64,000 bases of DNA from Branchinecta lynchi (Eukaryota; Arthropoda; Branchiopoda; Anostraca; Branchinectidae): contig JAKZAP010000010.1 in assembly GCA_023053575.1 (NCBI GenBank), positions 13,105,225 to 13,169,224 on the forward strand. Reading direction: 5' to 3'. Below the pieces are notes generated by a model that was not told where the DNA came from, did not search any database, and was given only the letters and a program-made list of their open reading frames with translations. The stretch's first letter is position 1. Every line of letters starts with the position of its first letter. The position numbers were made by a program, and so were the translations under genes. Below, piece by piece: positions 46,501 to 56,464 of this stretch.

Positions 46501-47363
46501 ATGAGATAAGCCAGTTTGAAAGTTTCAAGGGGTTGACAACTTCAGGAGTAAGGTACACACTGAAACCAAAAATAGGCGATACCAGTTGTGAGACATGTAA
46601 GGGACTTGTAAGCAACATTCGACTGTAAGCAACAGTCGACTGTTAGCTCATAATCATCTTCGGCAACGAGGAGTTTGCAGCTTTTGCTAGTTGGTATACC
46701 TGTTATTTGTCTCAGGTGTATTCGATGGTAAGAACAATTTTGTTCCCAATTGTAAGACATGCATGGGACTTGTAAGTAATAATCGGCTTTTATGCTATAA
46801 TCATCTTCAGCGATGAGGGGTTTGCAACTCTTGATAGCTGGTGCATCCATTATTTGTTTCCGGTGAATTTATTGTCAATGTCGGGAGACGGACTTGTAAG
46901 TAAGATCGGTTCACGAGGGGCTAGAAATTTTTGAAAATTGGTGCACATTGTATTCGATTTCTGTAAATATGACAGTAAGCAAGTTTGTATCGATGGTCTA
47001 TCGCTATAACCTAGGATTAACTGTTTACGCAACGGGTACAAACGATACGGTAATGTAAAACAATAAGGTAGTTTTGTAATAATTAATAGTGTCATCTATG
47101 GTATTTTAATCCTGAAACGTTACAAATAACCTTCTTCCGATATTGTTTTGTTGTTGGTTTTACAACGCTAAAGAACAGCTTTTGATTATGTGATTATTCT
47201 TTTTAGAACATACCGTTTTAAAAGCTTCGATAAGTTGACAATTTCAGCATTTAACCGACAGCGAAGAAACAAAACCAAAGTGTTGCTCTCGCAACACTTT
47301 AGCCGGCGAAGCCGGACAAAGGTTGCCGCAACACTTCACGTTGCCCGGGCAACGTAGGTCTAG
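43548..47363 (+). mobile_element. Helitron-like element, copy B
   Basis: The 5' end TTGTGTTGCGAGAGCAACAC follows host A (43547). The 3' end has the complement of that sequence at about 47280-47305, then ACGTTGCCCGGGCAACGT, AGGT and CTAG, and is followed by host T. It is the inverted sister of copy A but longer. The tandem modules, with anchor phrase GCACATTGTATTCGATTT, occur at about 44820, 45361, 46112 and 46945, so it carries three to four units of 540-830 bp. A T run of 22 (43587-43608) is the complement of the poly(A) seen in copy A. No replication protein is encoded. Confidence 0.72.
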
Positions 47364-47564
47364 TTCTTATTCTGTTTCGTAATCTCTCTAGAATTATTCT
47401 ATACTTGCTAGTAGTAAATTTTATATTGGATTTAACAGAATATGTGCACGCCATACATCGATTCTCACACATTATTACGGTGCGGGGAGACGCCCAGGGT
47501 GGGAAAAAAGAGACTCGAATTTCGTGCCAAGATCATGAACAAATGTATAGCGAACTGAAAAACA

Positions 47565-47696
47565 AAAAATCAATCAATCAATCAATCAAGTTTAATCCAA
47601 ATAGCTAAAAGAGAAATAAAAATGCCCCGGCGGGATTTGAACCCACGATCTTTCAGCTTGCAGGGACACTGATTTACCACTCAGCTACAGAGGGCT
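47565..47696 (-). repeat. tRNA-derived SINE or tRNA pseudogene with (TTGA)n tail
   Basis: The minus strand 47696-47623 (74 nt) has a box-A-like TAGCTGAGTGGTAAATCAG and a box-B GGGTTCAAATCCC with a good T-stem. The acceptor ends pair only partly, the anticodon stem is poor and position 33 is not T, so it is not a working tRNA. About 30 bases further along the minus strand is a repeated TTGA tail (47589-47565). This is the structure of a SINE. Confidence 0.6.
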
Positions 47697-48520
47697 TGTG
47701 AAATTAGTTCGCTGTTCCCCCCCCCCCCCAATGTCTTCCTGGCTGATGGCTTAGAATCGGGGATCAGTAACGTCGGTAAGGCCTGTTCAGGCGGATTCTG
47801 ATACCTTTACCTATCAAGGTATATAATTAAGGGTTCGTAAGAAAACCTGAATAACCCGTCAAAATAAACACAAAATAGGTGTTTCGGTCCTTCGTTTTAC
47901 CTTTTAGCCCCAAAACTGCCATACTCAAAGTTAAATAAAGTTCAAAGAAGTATACCGATACTGCACGGGGGCGCTTGAACGAATGTTTCTTATTTTTGCC
48001 TTTTCGTAAGAAAATAAAAGCTCAGCAGCATATACCCAAAATCAATGATCCCCTCCCCATTCAGCTTTTTCCGAACCCTTGATAATCGAAAGACATGCGT
48101 AAAAGTAGATTTGCGCATTATGACTGGATGATCCTGCGAGAATTACTTTCTGAATATATGGTATTTTGTTTATGATTCCATTTATTAGTTACTACATGCA
48201 TACACTGCATAATTTTAAGGCACTGGAGGCTCCAGGAGGGATGGAGCCCATCTATATCTACGGTAATTCGTTTAGCTACCGAGTGATCATAAAACATTTC
48301 AGCTAGGCATTGGATGTGTCGATTTGTCGTCAGTAGTCCAAAGACCACTTGAATCAAAGCTTGAATCAAAGCCCTGATATTCTTTGACTCGCGGAGTAAA
48401 AGTCGAGTCTGAAATTTACTATTTGTTCTAAAGTACATTACTAAGAGCTGTATGAATATTTTTTGAAACCTTCGTAAAGTTAAAACGAAATCGAAACATA
48501 GTTTGGGATTTACTCATACT
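47697..48520. other. Intron 3 stretch, unassigned
   Basis: There is a C run at 47718-47728. A 106-codon minus frame (48118-48438) has no recognised domain. Confidence 0.3.
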
Positions 48521-48816
48521 TGAGGGGTTGCCCACTCTCAAAATCGGTGTACACCGGGTCGGGCGCGTGGCGGATGGGTGGCGCGCGTGGCGGAAAATAG
48601 CTATTTTTGAGCAAGAGGCGGGTGGGTGGCCCGCGTGGCGGATGAGTGGCGCGCATGGCGGATGAGTGGCGCGCATGGCGGATGAGTGGCGCGCGTGCCA
48701 GATGGATGGCGGATGAGTGGCACGCGTGGCGGATGGGTAGCGGAGGAGTGGCGCGCGTGGCGGATGGGTGGTGCAACAGTGTGTACACCAAGCGGTCGAG
48801 AGTGGGCAGCCCCTCG
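48521..48816. mobile_element. hAT-type MITE carrying a GC-rich minisatellite, 8-bp TSD
   Basis: The ends TGAGGGGTTGCCCACTCTC and GAGAGTGGGCAGCCCCTCG are imperfect inverted repeats, followed internally by GGTGTACAC / GTGTACACC. CTCATACT flanks both sides exactly (48513-48520, 48817-48824). The core (about 48555-48770) is a tandem array of a 20-bp unit close to GGCGGATGAGTGGCGCGCGT, about ten copies. Long Arg/His/Pro frames on the minus strand are by-products of the array. Confidence 0.85.
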
Positions 48817-48829
48817 CTCATACTTTCTT

Positions 48830-49190
48830 TCAGTAATAGATAGATAGATGTTTAGTGAAGCCCTTGGGCCATGAACAAAAATAAAACAATAACAGTGCAT
48901 CCTTTACATTCATTATACAGGCAAACGTTTATAGAACTTAAAAAAAAACTTCCGACAATCTCCAACTGACCTCACATACTTTTAATTGTCTTACTTACAT
49001 GGTCCATAAATGCACCAATCCTGCATGTACTTCTAGGGTTTGTACTATCGAGTAGATCCTTTACTGACCTATCTCTACCATTCAGAAACTTCTCACGCAG
49101 GACAGACAACTCCTGGCACTTGTAAAGAAGATGGTCCAGCTCCCATATCTCAACAATATTGTCCTGTCCTTGAACCATTGAATTAACGAA
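48830..49190 (-). pseudogene. CR1/L2-like LINE C-terminal fragment
   Basis: The minus-strand frame 49178-48972 reads ELDHLLYKCQELSVLREKFL, then VKDLLDSTNPR and IGAFMDHVSKTIK. It is the H-C half of the C-terminal zinc-knuckle domain and the final helix of a LINE polyprotein. Its 3' UTR (48971-48840) ends in a TCTA simple repeat. The 5' part is missing. It is related to the fragment at 28011-28412. Confidence 0.7.
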
Positions 49191-50369
49191 CTTAGGTCAC
49201 TTTGTACAAACAATCTAAGTAGGGAAAAAGAGATTGCTGAGCAAAACTTAAACTAAATACCACGCAGGGAAAAATCCATTTGAAAGATCGTGAATCAGCC
49301 ATACGTTACTGGGGTAAAATTGTAGACCAGAAACCAAACGTTTGTTTTTTGTTCTATCCCATCAGAACGTCTTGAATATTTCTAAATTTGAAAACTGAAT
49401 GTGATATGACCAAAAAAGTAAGCTGATAATGTACCGTGTGTATCTTCTTGATGCAAGTAGTTTATAAGTAAATATTGTTTGTGCCCAGGTGATCGCCCAG
49501 GTAAAGTGAACCCTTGATCTGGATAAGCGAGGAACTTCACAATGGTTACAAGTAACTGATTACTTTTTGCCACAGTAAAAAAAAAAAAAAAAAAAAATTT
49601 ATAGCCTATTACCTAATGCCACAAGGCAGCCTACTGTCTGCATTCCGAGATGACCGAAAGAATTAAATTTTTTTTGAAGATTGAGACATTCTTCGTCGCT
49701 GGAATTTTTCTCCTCATTATAGATGTTGTTGTTGTGTTAAAAAATGTTGTTCCTTAGCTCTTTTTAACGGTTGTAGCGAGGCTTTAGCTCTTTTGAGCAA
49801 CTCGTATATCGGGAAGGGCTTGTCGGAGAGCTCTGACAAATTTGCAATAGATGCAGGAGAAAGAATCCATATCCCTAGTACCAGTGTTGTATCTGAAATG
49901 GAGCGTAGGGTAACTACGGGTGGTAGTAGCCTACAGCTTGAGGTAGCGTAACCGTAGCGTGTAAGGCGGCGGGTAAGTAAGGGCGGTAGTCGACAAAGTT
50001 TACGTTAACATATAGTGGTTTTATTTCTGACTTACTCTTTATAAAGGTAATCCCAATCCGGGTAAATAATATCACGATCGATAACGATAACAGACTAAGT
50101 CATGTGTGACTTACAAAATATGAATGACGAATCACCCAGCGCTAAGACTGGAAAAAGCTTATATACTCCTAACTGCACAAGTGAAGGTCCTGACGTAACA
50201 TACAATTTAGCTTCCTGACCGGAAACTATCTGATGTCGACGTAGTATGGAATTTAGCAATATCCAACTGACGTGGACTTCAGTTTAACAGGATGTTGTTT
50301 AGTTCTGAGTCTTCATTTGTGCAATTACGAAGTACCAAAGGATCATGTTCACTTCGGTATGTACATATA
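49191..50369. other. Intron 3 stretch, unassigned
   Basis: An A run of about 22 is at 49576-49598. Around 49910-49990 the GTAGC/GGTAG words recur. No gene is recognised. Confidence 0.35.
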
Positions 50370-50674
50370 GAGCGTGTTCCACCCTTCTAACAATAGTTAC
50401 TAATAGTTACTATTTCCGTTCCATCCTCACGAAAAGTTACGACGCTGACCGTTCCAACCTTGTCGGAATAGTAACTAATAGTTACTATTTGCTTACCATG
50501 CTCGGGACCGTAGTAACCGTAGTAACTACGCATCTCTGTAACGTGATTGGTCGGATTCGCCCCTGGCGTGAGATCCTGCTGGAAAATAGAAAAATCGTTC
50601 CAGCCTTGACGGCAAAAAGCCAGAATTTGTGACGTCATGCGTAGTAACTACGGTAAGTAGGATGGAACACGCTC
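50370..50674. mobile_element. MITE with GAGCGTGTTCCA ends
   Basis: GAGCGTGTTCCACCCTTC at the left and GTAGGATGGAACACGCTC at the right are inverted repeats of about 18 bp with two mismatches. ATA flanks both sides (50367-50369, 50675-50677). AGTAACTA/TAGTTACT words are repeated inside. The 3-bp A/T duplication and size suggest a PIF/Harbinger-type MITE; that is inference. Confidence 0.7.
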
Positions 50675-51419
50675 ATAGTTAGTTAAGCACTTGACATAGA
50701 GACCGACACAAAACCAGCAACTGATTTATTTCACTATGGTTCTGTACCAACATTTATCACGAGACGTTTGTCATGGATTGCCTCAATGAATCTGTGGATC
50801 TTTGTTCTCTATCACTTGTAAATAGCTCAGTGACTTCGAATGCCCTTGCTGTAAGATTTTCGGCTTAAATACGTTTATTGATTGATGTGTTGATGCCAGA
50901 GCAGATGGAGTAATATATATACAATTATATATATTTATTTTGCCCTCTTGCAAATGAAAAAAACAAAGTACAAACAAAGGAAACGAAAGAAAAACAAAGA
51001 GGAACATAAGAAAATATATACACACAATATATATATTTACTTAAGACTTGTACAACAAATTGGATTCATATGTGATTTGTTATATCATAAGTGACGTTTA
51101 ACTTTTTAATGCGTGGTTGATTATTTTATTTTATTTCTTATGACGTTAAATAGTTTAAGGAAATATTAAAGTCGACGAGGGGAGGAGGAGTCGTAGCCCA
51201 AAAGTTAGAACTAGGATTTTTTTTTTTTTTTTTTTTTTAGGAAAGAAGCTAAGTGGGGTAGAAAATAAATAAATATTGATTGCTTATAACTCCATGTTTG
51301 TACTCAGGAGCTAAATACCCTTGGTAAATAGAGCGATGTTCGAATATTCGTGGGCCCCATATATATCAGTCCTGTCGTTTGTGATCATTAAGCTTAATTT
51401 TTTTTCTTTTTCTTTTCAG
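50675..51419. other. Intron 3 end, unassigned
   Basis: ATATATAT-rich sequence and a T run of about 22 at 51217-51238 lie here. There is a polypyrimidine tract (TTTTTTTTCTTTTTCTTTTCAG) before exon 4. Confidence 0.4.
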
Positions 51420-51660
51420 TCGTGTGCTTCCAGACAGAGCGAGACGAACTTCTCAAACAAGTTTCGCGGCATTTCGAAGAGCATACCCGTGACTTAGCTT
51501 GGTACAGAGCTGGTATGTCACACAACGATAAAGTCTGGGCTCACTTCAGCAACTGCGATTCCGGAAATGATGGATTCGTCGACTCCACGGAGTTTATTCG
51601 CTGCATAAAATCCATCCCAACGTCTGTAAGGTCGACGTCTCTCAACAGCAATTTGATAAA
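51420..51660 (+). CDS. FSTL1: FSTL1-like exon 4: EC domain, first EF-hand
   Basis: The exon is bounded by TCTTTTCAG and GATAAA|GTAAGA; it enters in phase 1 and leaves in phase 2. It encodes VCFQTERDELLKQVSRHFEE (human FSTL1: VCYQSNRDEL...), a helix, then the first EF-hand with loop DSGNDGFVDSTE and helix FIRCIKSIP. The loop has Asp at 1, 5 and 9, Gly at 6, Val at 8 and Glu at 12, so it looks able to bind calcium. It ends in SLNSNLIK, matching the human stretch before LCVDAL. No N-glycosylation sequon is present, unlike vertebrate FSTL1. Confidence 0.92.
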
Positions 51661-51719
51661 GTAAGAAAATAACTTTAGTAGCCTTAAATGACCGTAAATA
51701 GTTCGTCACGGGAATAGAG

Positions 51720-54640
51720 TATGTTCGATATACCGACCCCCTAGCTGAAACTCCCGGAAGCCGCCGTGAACATTAATATATCAAGAAATAGAATATCAGG
51801 CTTACGACCTTACCGTTGTGTAAACGGGTGATACGGAAAACTGTTCTATTGGAGCTTGTGTTCTGGTAGTGTCTAAAAGGAATATGGAACTTCCGAAATA
51901 GTTTGGCTGAGAGCTAGGATTCCGGGATTTTCACTGGCTTGGAGAATATAATGTGGAAAAGAATCAACTACACTGTAAAAAGTTTCTTCGTGTAAGAATT
52001 AAAGTTAACTGCAGTATTTGCTACTGGGATTAATCTTATCTCTACTGGGGCAAGACTAATCCGAATTAGAGATGATCTTATTTGAGTAGAGACAAGATTA
52101 ATCCCAATAGCAAATACTGCAAGGATTTTTTTTTTACAGTGTAGTGGAACCCATATGTGATATGATGTTTATTTTTCACCCATCGTACAGGAAAGAGAAA
52201 ATGATGGAGTATAAAAAAGAAAGAAAGTACAAAAAAAAAAAACAGAAAAAGATCACACAACAAAGAAAAACAAAGGGCAAATCACTGAGGGAAAAATCAT
52301 ACATATAAATAAAAAAAATATCAAAGAACAATCCCTTGCCATTAATGGCCGCTCTTACTGCATTTTACTCGTTGACATAGCTCACCGAGCTTTCGAATAT
52401 TTCGGAAAATAATGTGGAGAGCTAAGGTACCGGTCTATATTTGGTTGAAAATGACCTACTCACAGACACAAACGACCACAGGCTAGAGTTCCCGTAATGT
52501 TAATACTGACAATAACTAGAAAAGTTTAACTCACTTAACTCACTCAGTGCAGACTAGGAATCCGGGAGTGAATATTTTTAGCTCTCAAAACCAAGTCCTG
52601 TGGGCTAGGGTTCCGGTAGTGCCAAAAATTAAAATTACAAGCTCACGGACACGTGCCAATTGGGACTTGGAGTCCGATGGCAAATATTATCAACTCATTG
52701 AACCCAATTTCCATGTGCTAGGGTTCAGGAGTGCGTGATTATACTTATTAATACTTTTTACCCAATCAGTTGGTAATATTTGCTACTGGAATCTGACTCC
52801 ATGTTGACACAAGTCCGTGAGTTCGTATTTTTATTATTTCTTTTGGGGGGGGGGAGTGGAGCACTACAGGAACCCTAGTCCATGGGAGTTGGGTTCTGTG
52901 AGTTAAAAATATTAATTCCCGGACTCCTAGGCACTGACCATGTCCGAGAGATGGATTTTTTTTTTTTTTAACTACCGGAACCCTAGTCCATTTAAGTTGT
53001 GTTCCGTGGGTTAATAATATTTGCTACCGGACTCTAAGTTCATATAGATAAGTATCCCTGTCCCTGAGTTGGTAATTTTCAACCAAACAGTTGTTACTAC
53101 CTGTACCGTAGATTTCAATATATGGTCCCGGTAGTGGATTTTTGTTCAAATTATTTCTCTAAGTCAGTGAAAATCCAGCTATCCGTAAAAACCTCTCTCC
53201 TAAGTCCTTTGTCCTTTCTGCTAATTTGACCGTTTTTGGCAGAGACGATTCAGGCGAAGTTCACCTGAGCAGATTTGTCAACTCACCTCGGAGCTGCCAT
53301 TGTCCTTTTTCCGCAGGCCTGGGCGGAAAGGACAACGGCCGGCTTGGTCCAAAAACTGTCAAAAGAGCAGTGAGGAGTAAGGGCTTCATGCTAGAAACGG
53401 GAAAATGAACCAAGGCCTTAGTAGATCGGTGACCAAAACGCGACTCTAGTTTCCGATATCACCTACCGGACGAGAAGCTGGTACGATGAAATTTCCGTGA
53501 GCTATTTCCAATTAATACCGGAATGGGAGCCAGCACATACAAGTTTCCGTTAGTCAATGACGACAGATCCCGGAATCGTTGCTCGTATGGTTCGATTTCC
53601 GGGAGAGCTACTAGTTCGTAGGACATAAGGTAAGGGTCCCGGTTCCCTAGACAGTGTCAAAGCTGAAACACTGTTTTTTTCTTAATTCATCATTCCCATT
53701 TCTGTTTGACTGTTTTAGGTAAAAAAAGGCAAACAAAAATCCGACACAGTCGAAAATATAGATAAATGTTCACTGAAACATATATCTAATGTACTGTGCT
53801 GCAGCCTATCTGACCGATGTAGCCAGGCAGCAGCATAATAGTATAGTATGTAATATGTATTCTGTCTCTATGAAATAGCACAGAACTGGCATGTCCAAGA
53901 GATATCAGTGCTTGTATGTCAATATAGTAAAAGAGTTCACGAGTGAATAATTTTAACTCACGCAATCCAACTCTCGTGGGCTTTAGTGCAAAAACAAAAA
54001 ATATACTAACTCACAGACTTGTCCGATAGCAAATATTATCAACTCGCGGGGTAAAAGAAATATCAATAAGTATAATCACGCCTTACCGGCATTCGGTTCC
54101 GTGAGTTGACAGTATTTTGCTACTGGACTTCAAGTTCACATTGACAAGTGGCCGTAAGTTTCAAATTTAAATTTTTGGCAGTACCGGAACCCTAGCCCAC
54201 GGGAGTTAGGTACCTCGAGTTAAAAATATTCACTCCTAGTCTGCACTGACACGGTCAGTGAGTTCAAAATTTATAATTTTTGGCATTACTGGGACCCTAG
54301 GCTATGGTCGTTTGTGTCCGTGAGTTTGTCATATTGAGCCAAGTAGTTGTGTACTACCGTTACCTTAGCGATCCACTTGTGGGTTCCGGTGATTGATTCT
54401 TTTCCCATGTTATCTTCTATAAGAGTGAAAATCCCAGAATCCTAGCTCTCAGCCAAACTCTTCCGTAAGTTCGATAGTCCGTGTATACATACCGAATAAC
54501 AATCTCCAACTAAATAGTTTCCTGCATCACCTACCGGTGCCCTAGCTTTTGAGTACATAATTCCGTGAGGCTACCGGACCGGGTGCTGGCATCATAAGGT
54601 TTCCGCGAGCTATTTCCATTTACTACCGGAACAAACAAGT
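51720..54640. repeat. Large imperfect inverted repeat in intron 4
   Basis: The left arm about 51880-52760 and the right arm about 54060-54480 are complementary in order. Left phrases TTTGGCTGAGAGCTAGGATT, GAAAAGAATCAA, ACACAAACGACCA, CAGTGCAGACTAGGAATCC and GGGCTAGGGTTCCGGTAGTG all appear in reverse on the right. Short modules (TCCGTGAGTT, AATATT-GCTACCGGACT, GGAACCCTAG) recur between them. The left arm holds the MITE 51971-52141. A stem TGTCCTTTTTCCGC / GCGGAAAGGACA is at about 53300-53333. The superfamily is unknown. Confidence 0.65.
51971..52141. mobile_element. TA-target MITE, copy B
   Basis: The termini CACTGTAAAAAG and TTTTTTACAGTG are flanked by TA (51969-51970, 52142-52143). The same inner inverted repeat as copy A is present (CAGTATTTGCTACTGGGATT ... 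AATCCCAATAGCAAATACTG). The opposite arm of the surrounding inverted repeat (near 54385-54400) gives an empty-site version. Confidence 0.85.
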
Positions 54641-54648
54641 TTCCGTTA

Positions 54649-54881
54649 TGGTGGGTTTACACACTGCGTAAAATCCGAGCGTATTTTGAAATCCGAGCGT
54701 ATTTTACGCACGTTTTGAGCTTGAAAACATTTCTAGTAATACGGACGTAAATAGAGAAATCGGTCCGTTTTGTATTCAAAAACGTTCGTATTGCTAGAAA
54801 TCTTTTCAAGCTCAAAACGTGCGTAAAATACGCTCGGATTTCAAAATACGCTCGGATTTTACGCAGTGTGTAAATGGACCA
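54649..54881. mobile_element. TTA-target foldback MITE, 233 bp
   Basis: The ends TGGTGGGTTTACACACTGCG and CGCAGTGTGTAAATGGACCA are inverted repeats, and the arms continue for about 85 bases each (two tandem AATCCGAGCGTATTTT phrases, then CGTTTTGAGCTTGAAAA). TTA flanks both sides (54646-54648, 54882-54884). A sister repeat at 53540-53555 reads AAGTTTCCGTTAGTCA without the insert, an empty site. The TTA duplication points to a PIF/Harbinger-type MITE. Confidence 0.9.
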
Positions 54882-54884
54882 TTA

Positions 54885-55530
54885 GTCAGTGGCGTTAACT
54901 CCCGGAATCGTAGCTCGTATGGTTTGGTTTCCATGAGAATTACCGGTACCATAGCTCGTAGAAAATAAAGTATGGTTCCCGGTTCCTAGGCAGTGCCGGG
55001 TCGGAAAGGGTCAACTCTACTGAAAAGAGCCATGTGTTGACATGACGTATACTGTCTTTGGTGTTGTCGTCTGTGGCTTGTAGGTGATTGGGTATCACAC
55101 TTGTTCACTAATATCTCCTCGGCGTCCTTGTGAATGTTTTGAACGACGTGCTGAACACAGCCAGTGCTAAACACAGACAGTGTTTAGCTGACTGACTGGC
55201 TGTGTTGCAGTCAGCTAAAATTCTGTTTGGAGCTCCTTTGCGGAATTCTTCTTCAGGCCGTGGTTAGGATTCTTGGCTTGAGATTCTGTGAAATTTAGCT
55301 GCACCTTCAGGGGACCTTTAACAAAAGAGCCGAGCTATCATTGAGACAAAATGCGAACCGACTTGTCCACGCAGCACCATCAAGTCTGCTTTAGCTGAAG
55401 GTATGGACAGCTAGTCATGGGCCCCTGACGAGATGCCGATCTTCGGCAGGTGCTAAACATACCGCCTGAGAGCTAGGAGACAAGGAGACCGTGGTTCTCA
55501 AAAAGAGCACTCATCATGGCAATACTCTAT
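54885..55530. other. Intron 4 stretch with nested hairpin
   Basis: At 55154-55206, AACACAGCCAGT / ACTGGCTGTGTT enclose a second perfect stem GCTAAACAC / GTGTTTAGC. Nothing coding is recognised. Confidence 0.5.
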
Positions 55531-55745
55531 ATGAATTAGTCCAAAACACGCCACTGATCCTCAGGAAGAAGGAGTAAGCGTCTCCATAACGACTCTAACT
55601 CAACGACTTAAATCCTGTGTTAACCAATCACGGCGATCTTTGGGAGCAGATGTGACATCACTTCTGCCTTTCTTGCGCTAGGTACCCGGAGAGGCTGGAG
55701 ATTTTGGATCGGCAAGAAGAGATTGTCATCAAGAGTAGAATCTGT
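55531..55745. repeat. Dispersed repeat, second copy
   Basis: Same family and orientation as 26246-26480: AGTCCAAAACACGCCACTGA, CTAGGTACCCG, then GTCATCAAGAGTA. See that entry. Confidence 0.65.
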
Positions 55746-55861
55746 CAACTTCGGTTGATAGAAATACCGCACGACTTACGAAGGTTTAGGCTTTGAAATT
55801 AAACGAAGCAACTATTGAAGCAAATTGGACTGATGTTACAGTTCTACTTCTCTTTTACTGG

Positions 55862-56125
55862 TCAAGTATTGTCTTCCTTATCCCATCAACTTGTCGAAAA
55901 TGCCTAGCCTTGCAAATAATGCATTGTATACCCCTTGTCTAAGCACCGTGCGAAGCACAAAGTTTCAGGCTTGAAGTTATACTTAGCTACTAACTGGTTC
56001 CAGGATTGTATTCCATTTCCCATTAACTTGTGGAAAAGGTCTGGCCTTGTAATAATGCATTTTCGACACCTTTTCTAAGAACCGTACAAAGTGCAAACTT
56101 TCAGGCTTGAAGTTGAACATTGAAG
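55862..56125. repeat. Tandem duplication of about 130 bp
   Basis: The segments 55862-55985 and 55995-56125 share CC-ATTAACTTGTGGAAAA, GGCCTTG-AATAATGCATT, CTAAGNACCGT, and TTTCAGGCTTGAAGTT, with scattered differences. Confidence 0.65.
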
Positions 56126-56464
56126 TTGAACTACGGAAGTAAATTTGGCGAGTCTTAGGCTTGATTTTGTTGCGACATGTCAAAGAAGCATACTGCACGA
56201 AGACGGATTAGTATAACTAACAAAAACCAACTAAACTTTCGCATGCAAACCATTGAAGATTCAAGTAGCGCAGATGTCGATCCGTCGAGGTGTCGATCTG
56301 TGTCGATTAACTGCACTGGGTCAGGAACTCGGGAGTGTGAGGATACGATGATACTCGAGATATCCGTTTAAAGCTGGGAGGATTTCAGTCTTTTCGTGGA
56401 AAAATCACTAACCATCGCCCCAAATTAAACGGTAGGCATTCAATGAGGCTTGAACTAGTGACCC
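56126..56464. other. Intron 4 stretch, unassigned
   Basis: The 64-codon plus frame at 56177 has no recognised domain. Confidence 0.3.

Noticed and set aside
30662..47363. One 16.7-kb transposon with long terminal inverted repeats
   Set aside because: Each arm has its own pair of ends and its own A|T insertion site, so two separate insertions in opposite orientation explain the structure better.
47623..47696. Functional tRNA gene
   Set aside because: Box A and box B are good, but the anticodon stem is mispaired, position 33 is not T, and a SINE-like tail follows.
48510..48900. Three overlapping Arg/His/Pro-rich frames of about 80-103 codons
   Set aside because: They are translations of the 20-bp minisatellite in the hAT MITE; the unit is not a multiple of three in a way that preserves one peptide.
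53226..53408. Possible extra FSTL1 exon between exons 4 and 5
   Set aside because: Exons 4 and 5 join in phase without it and match the family continuously; this frame lies in an inverted-repeat region.
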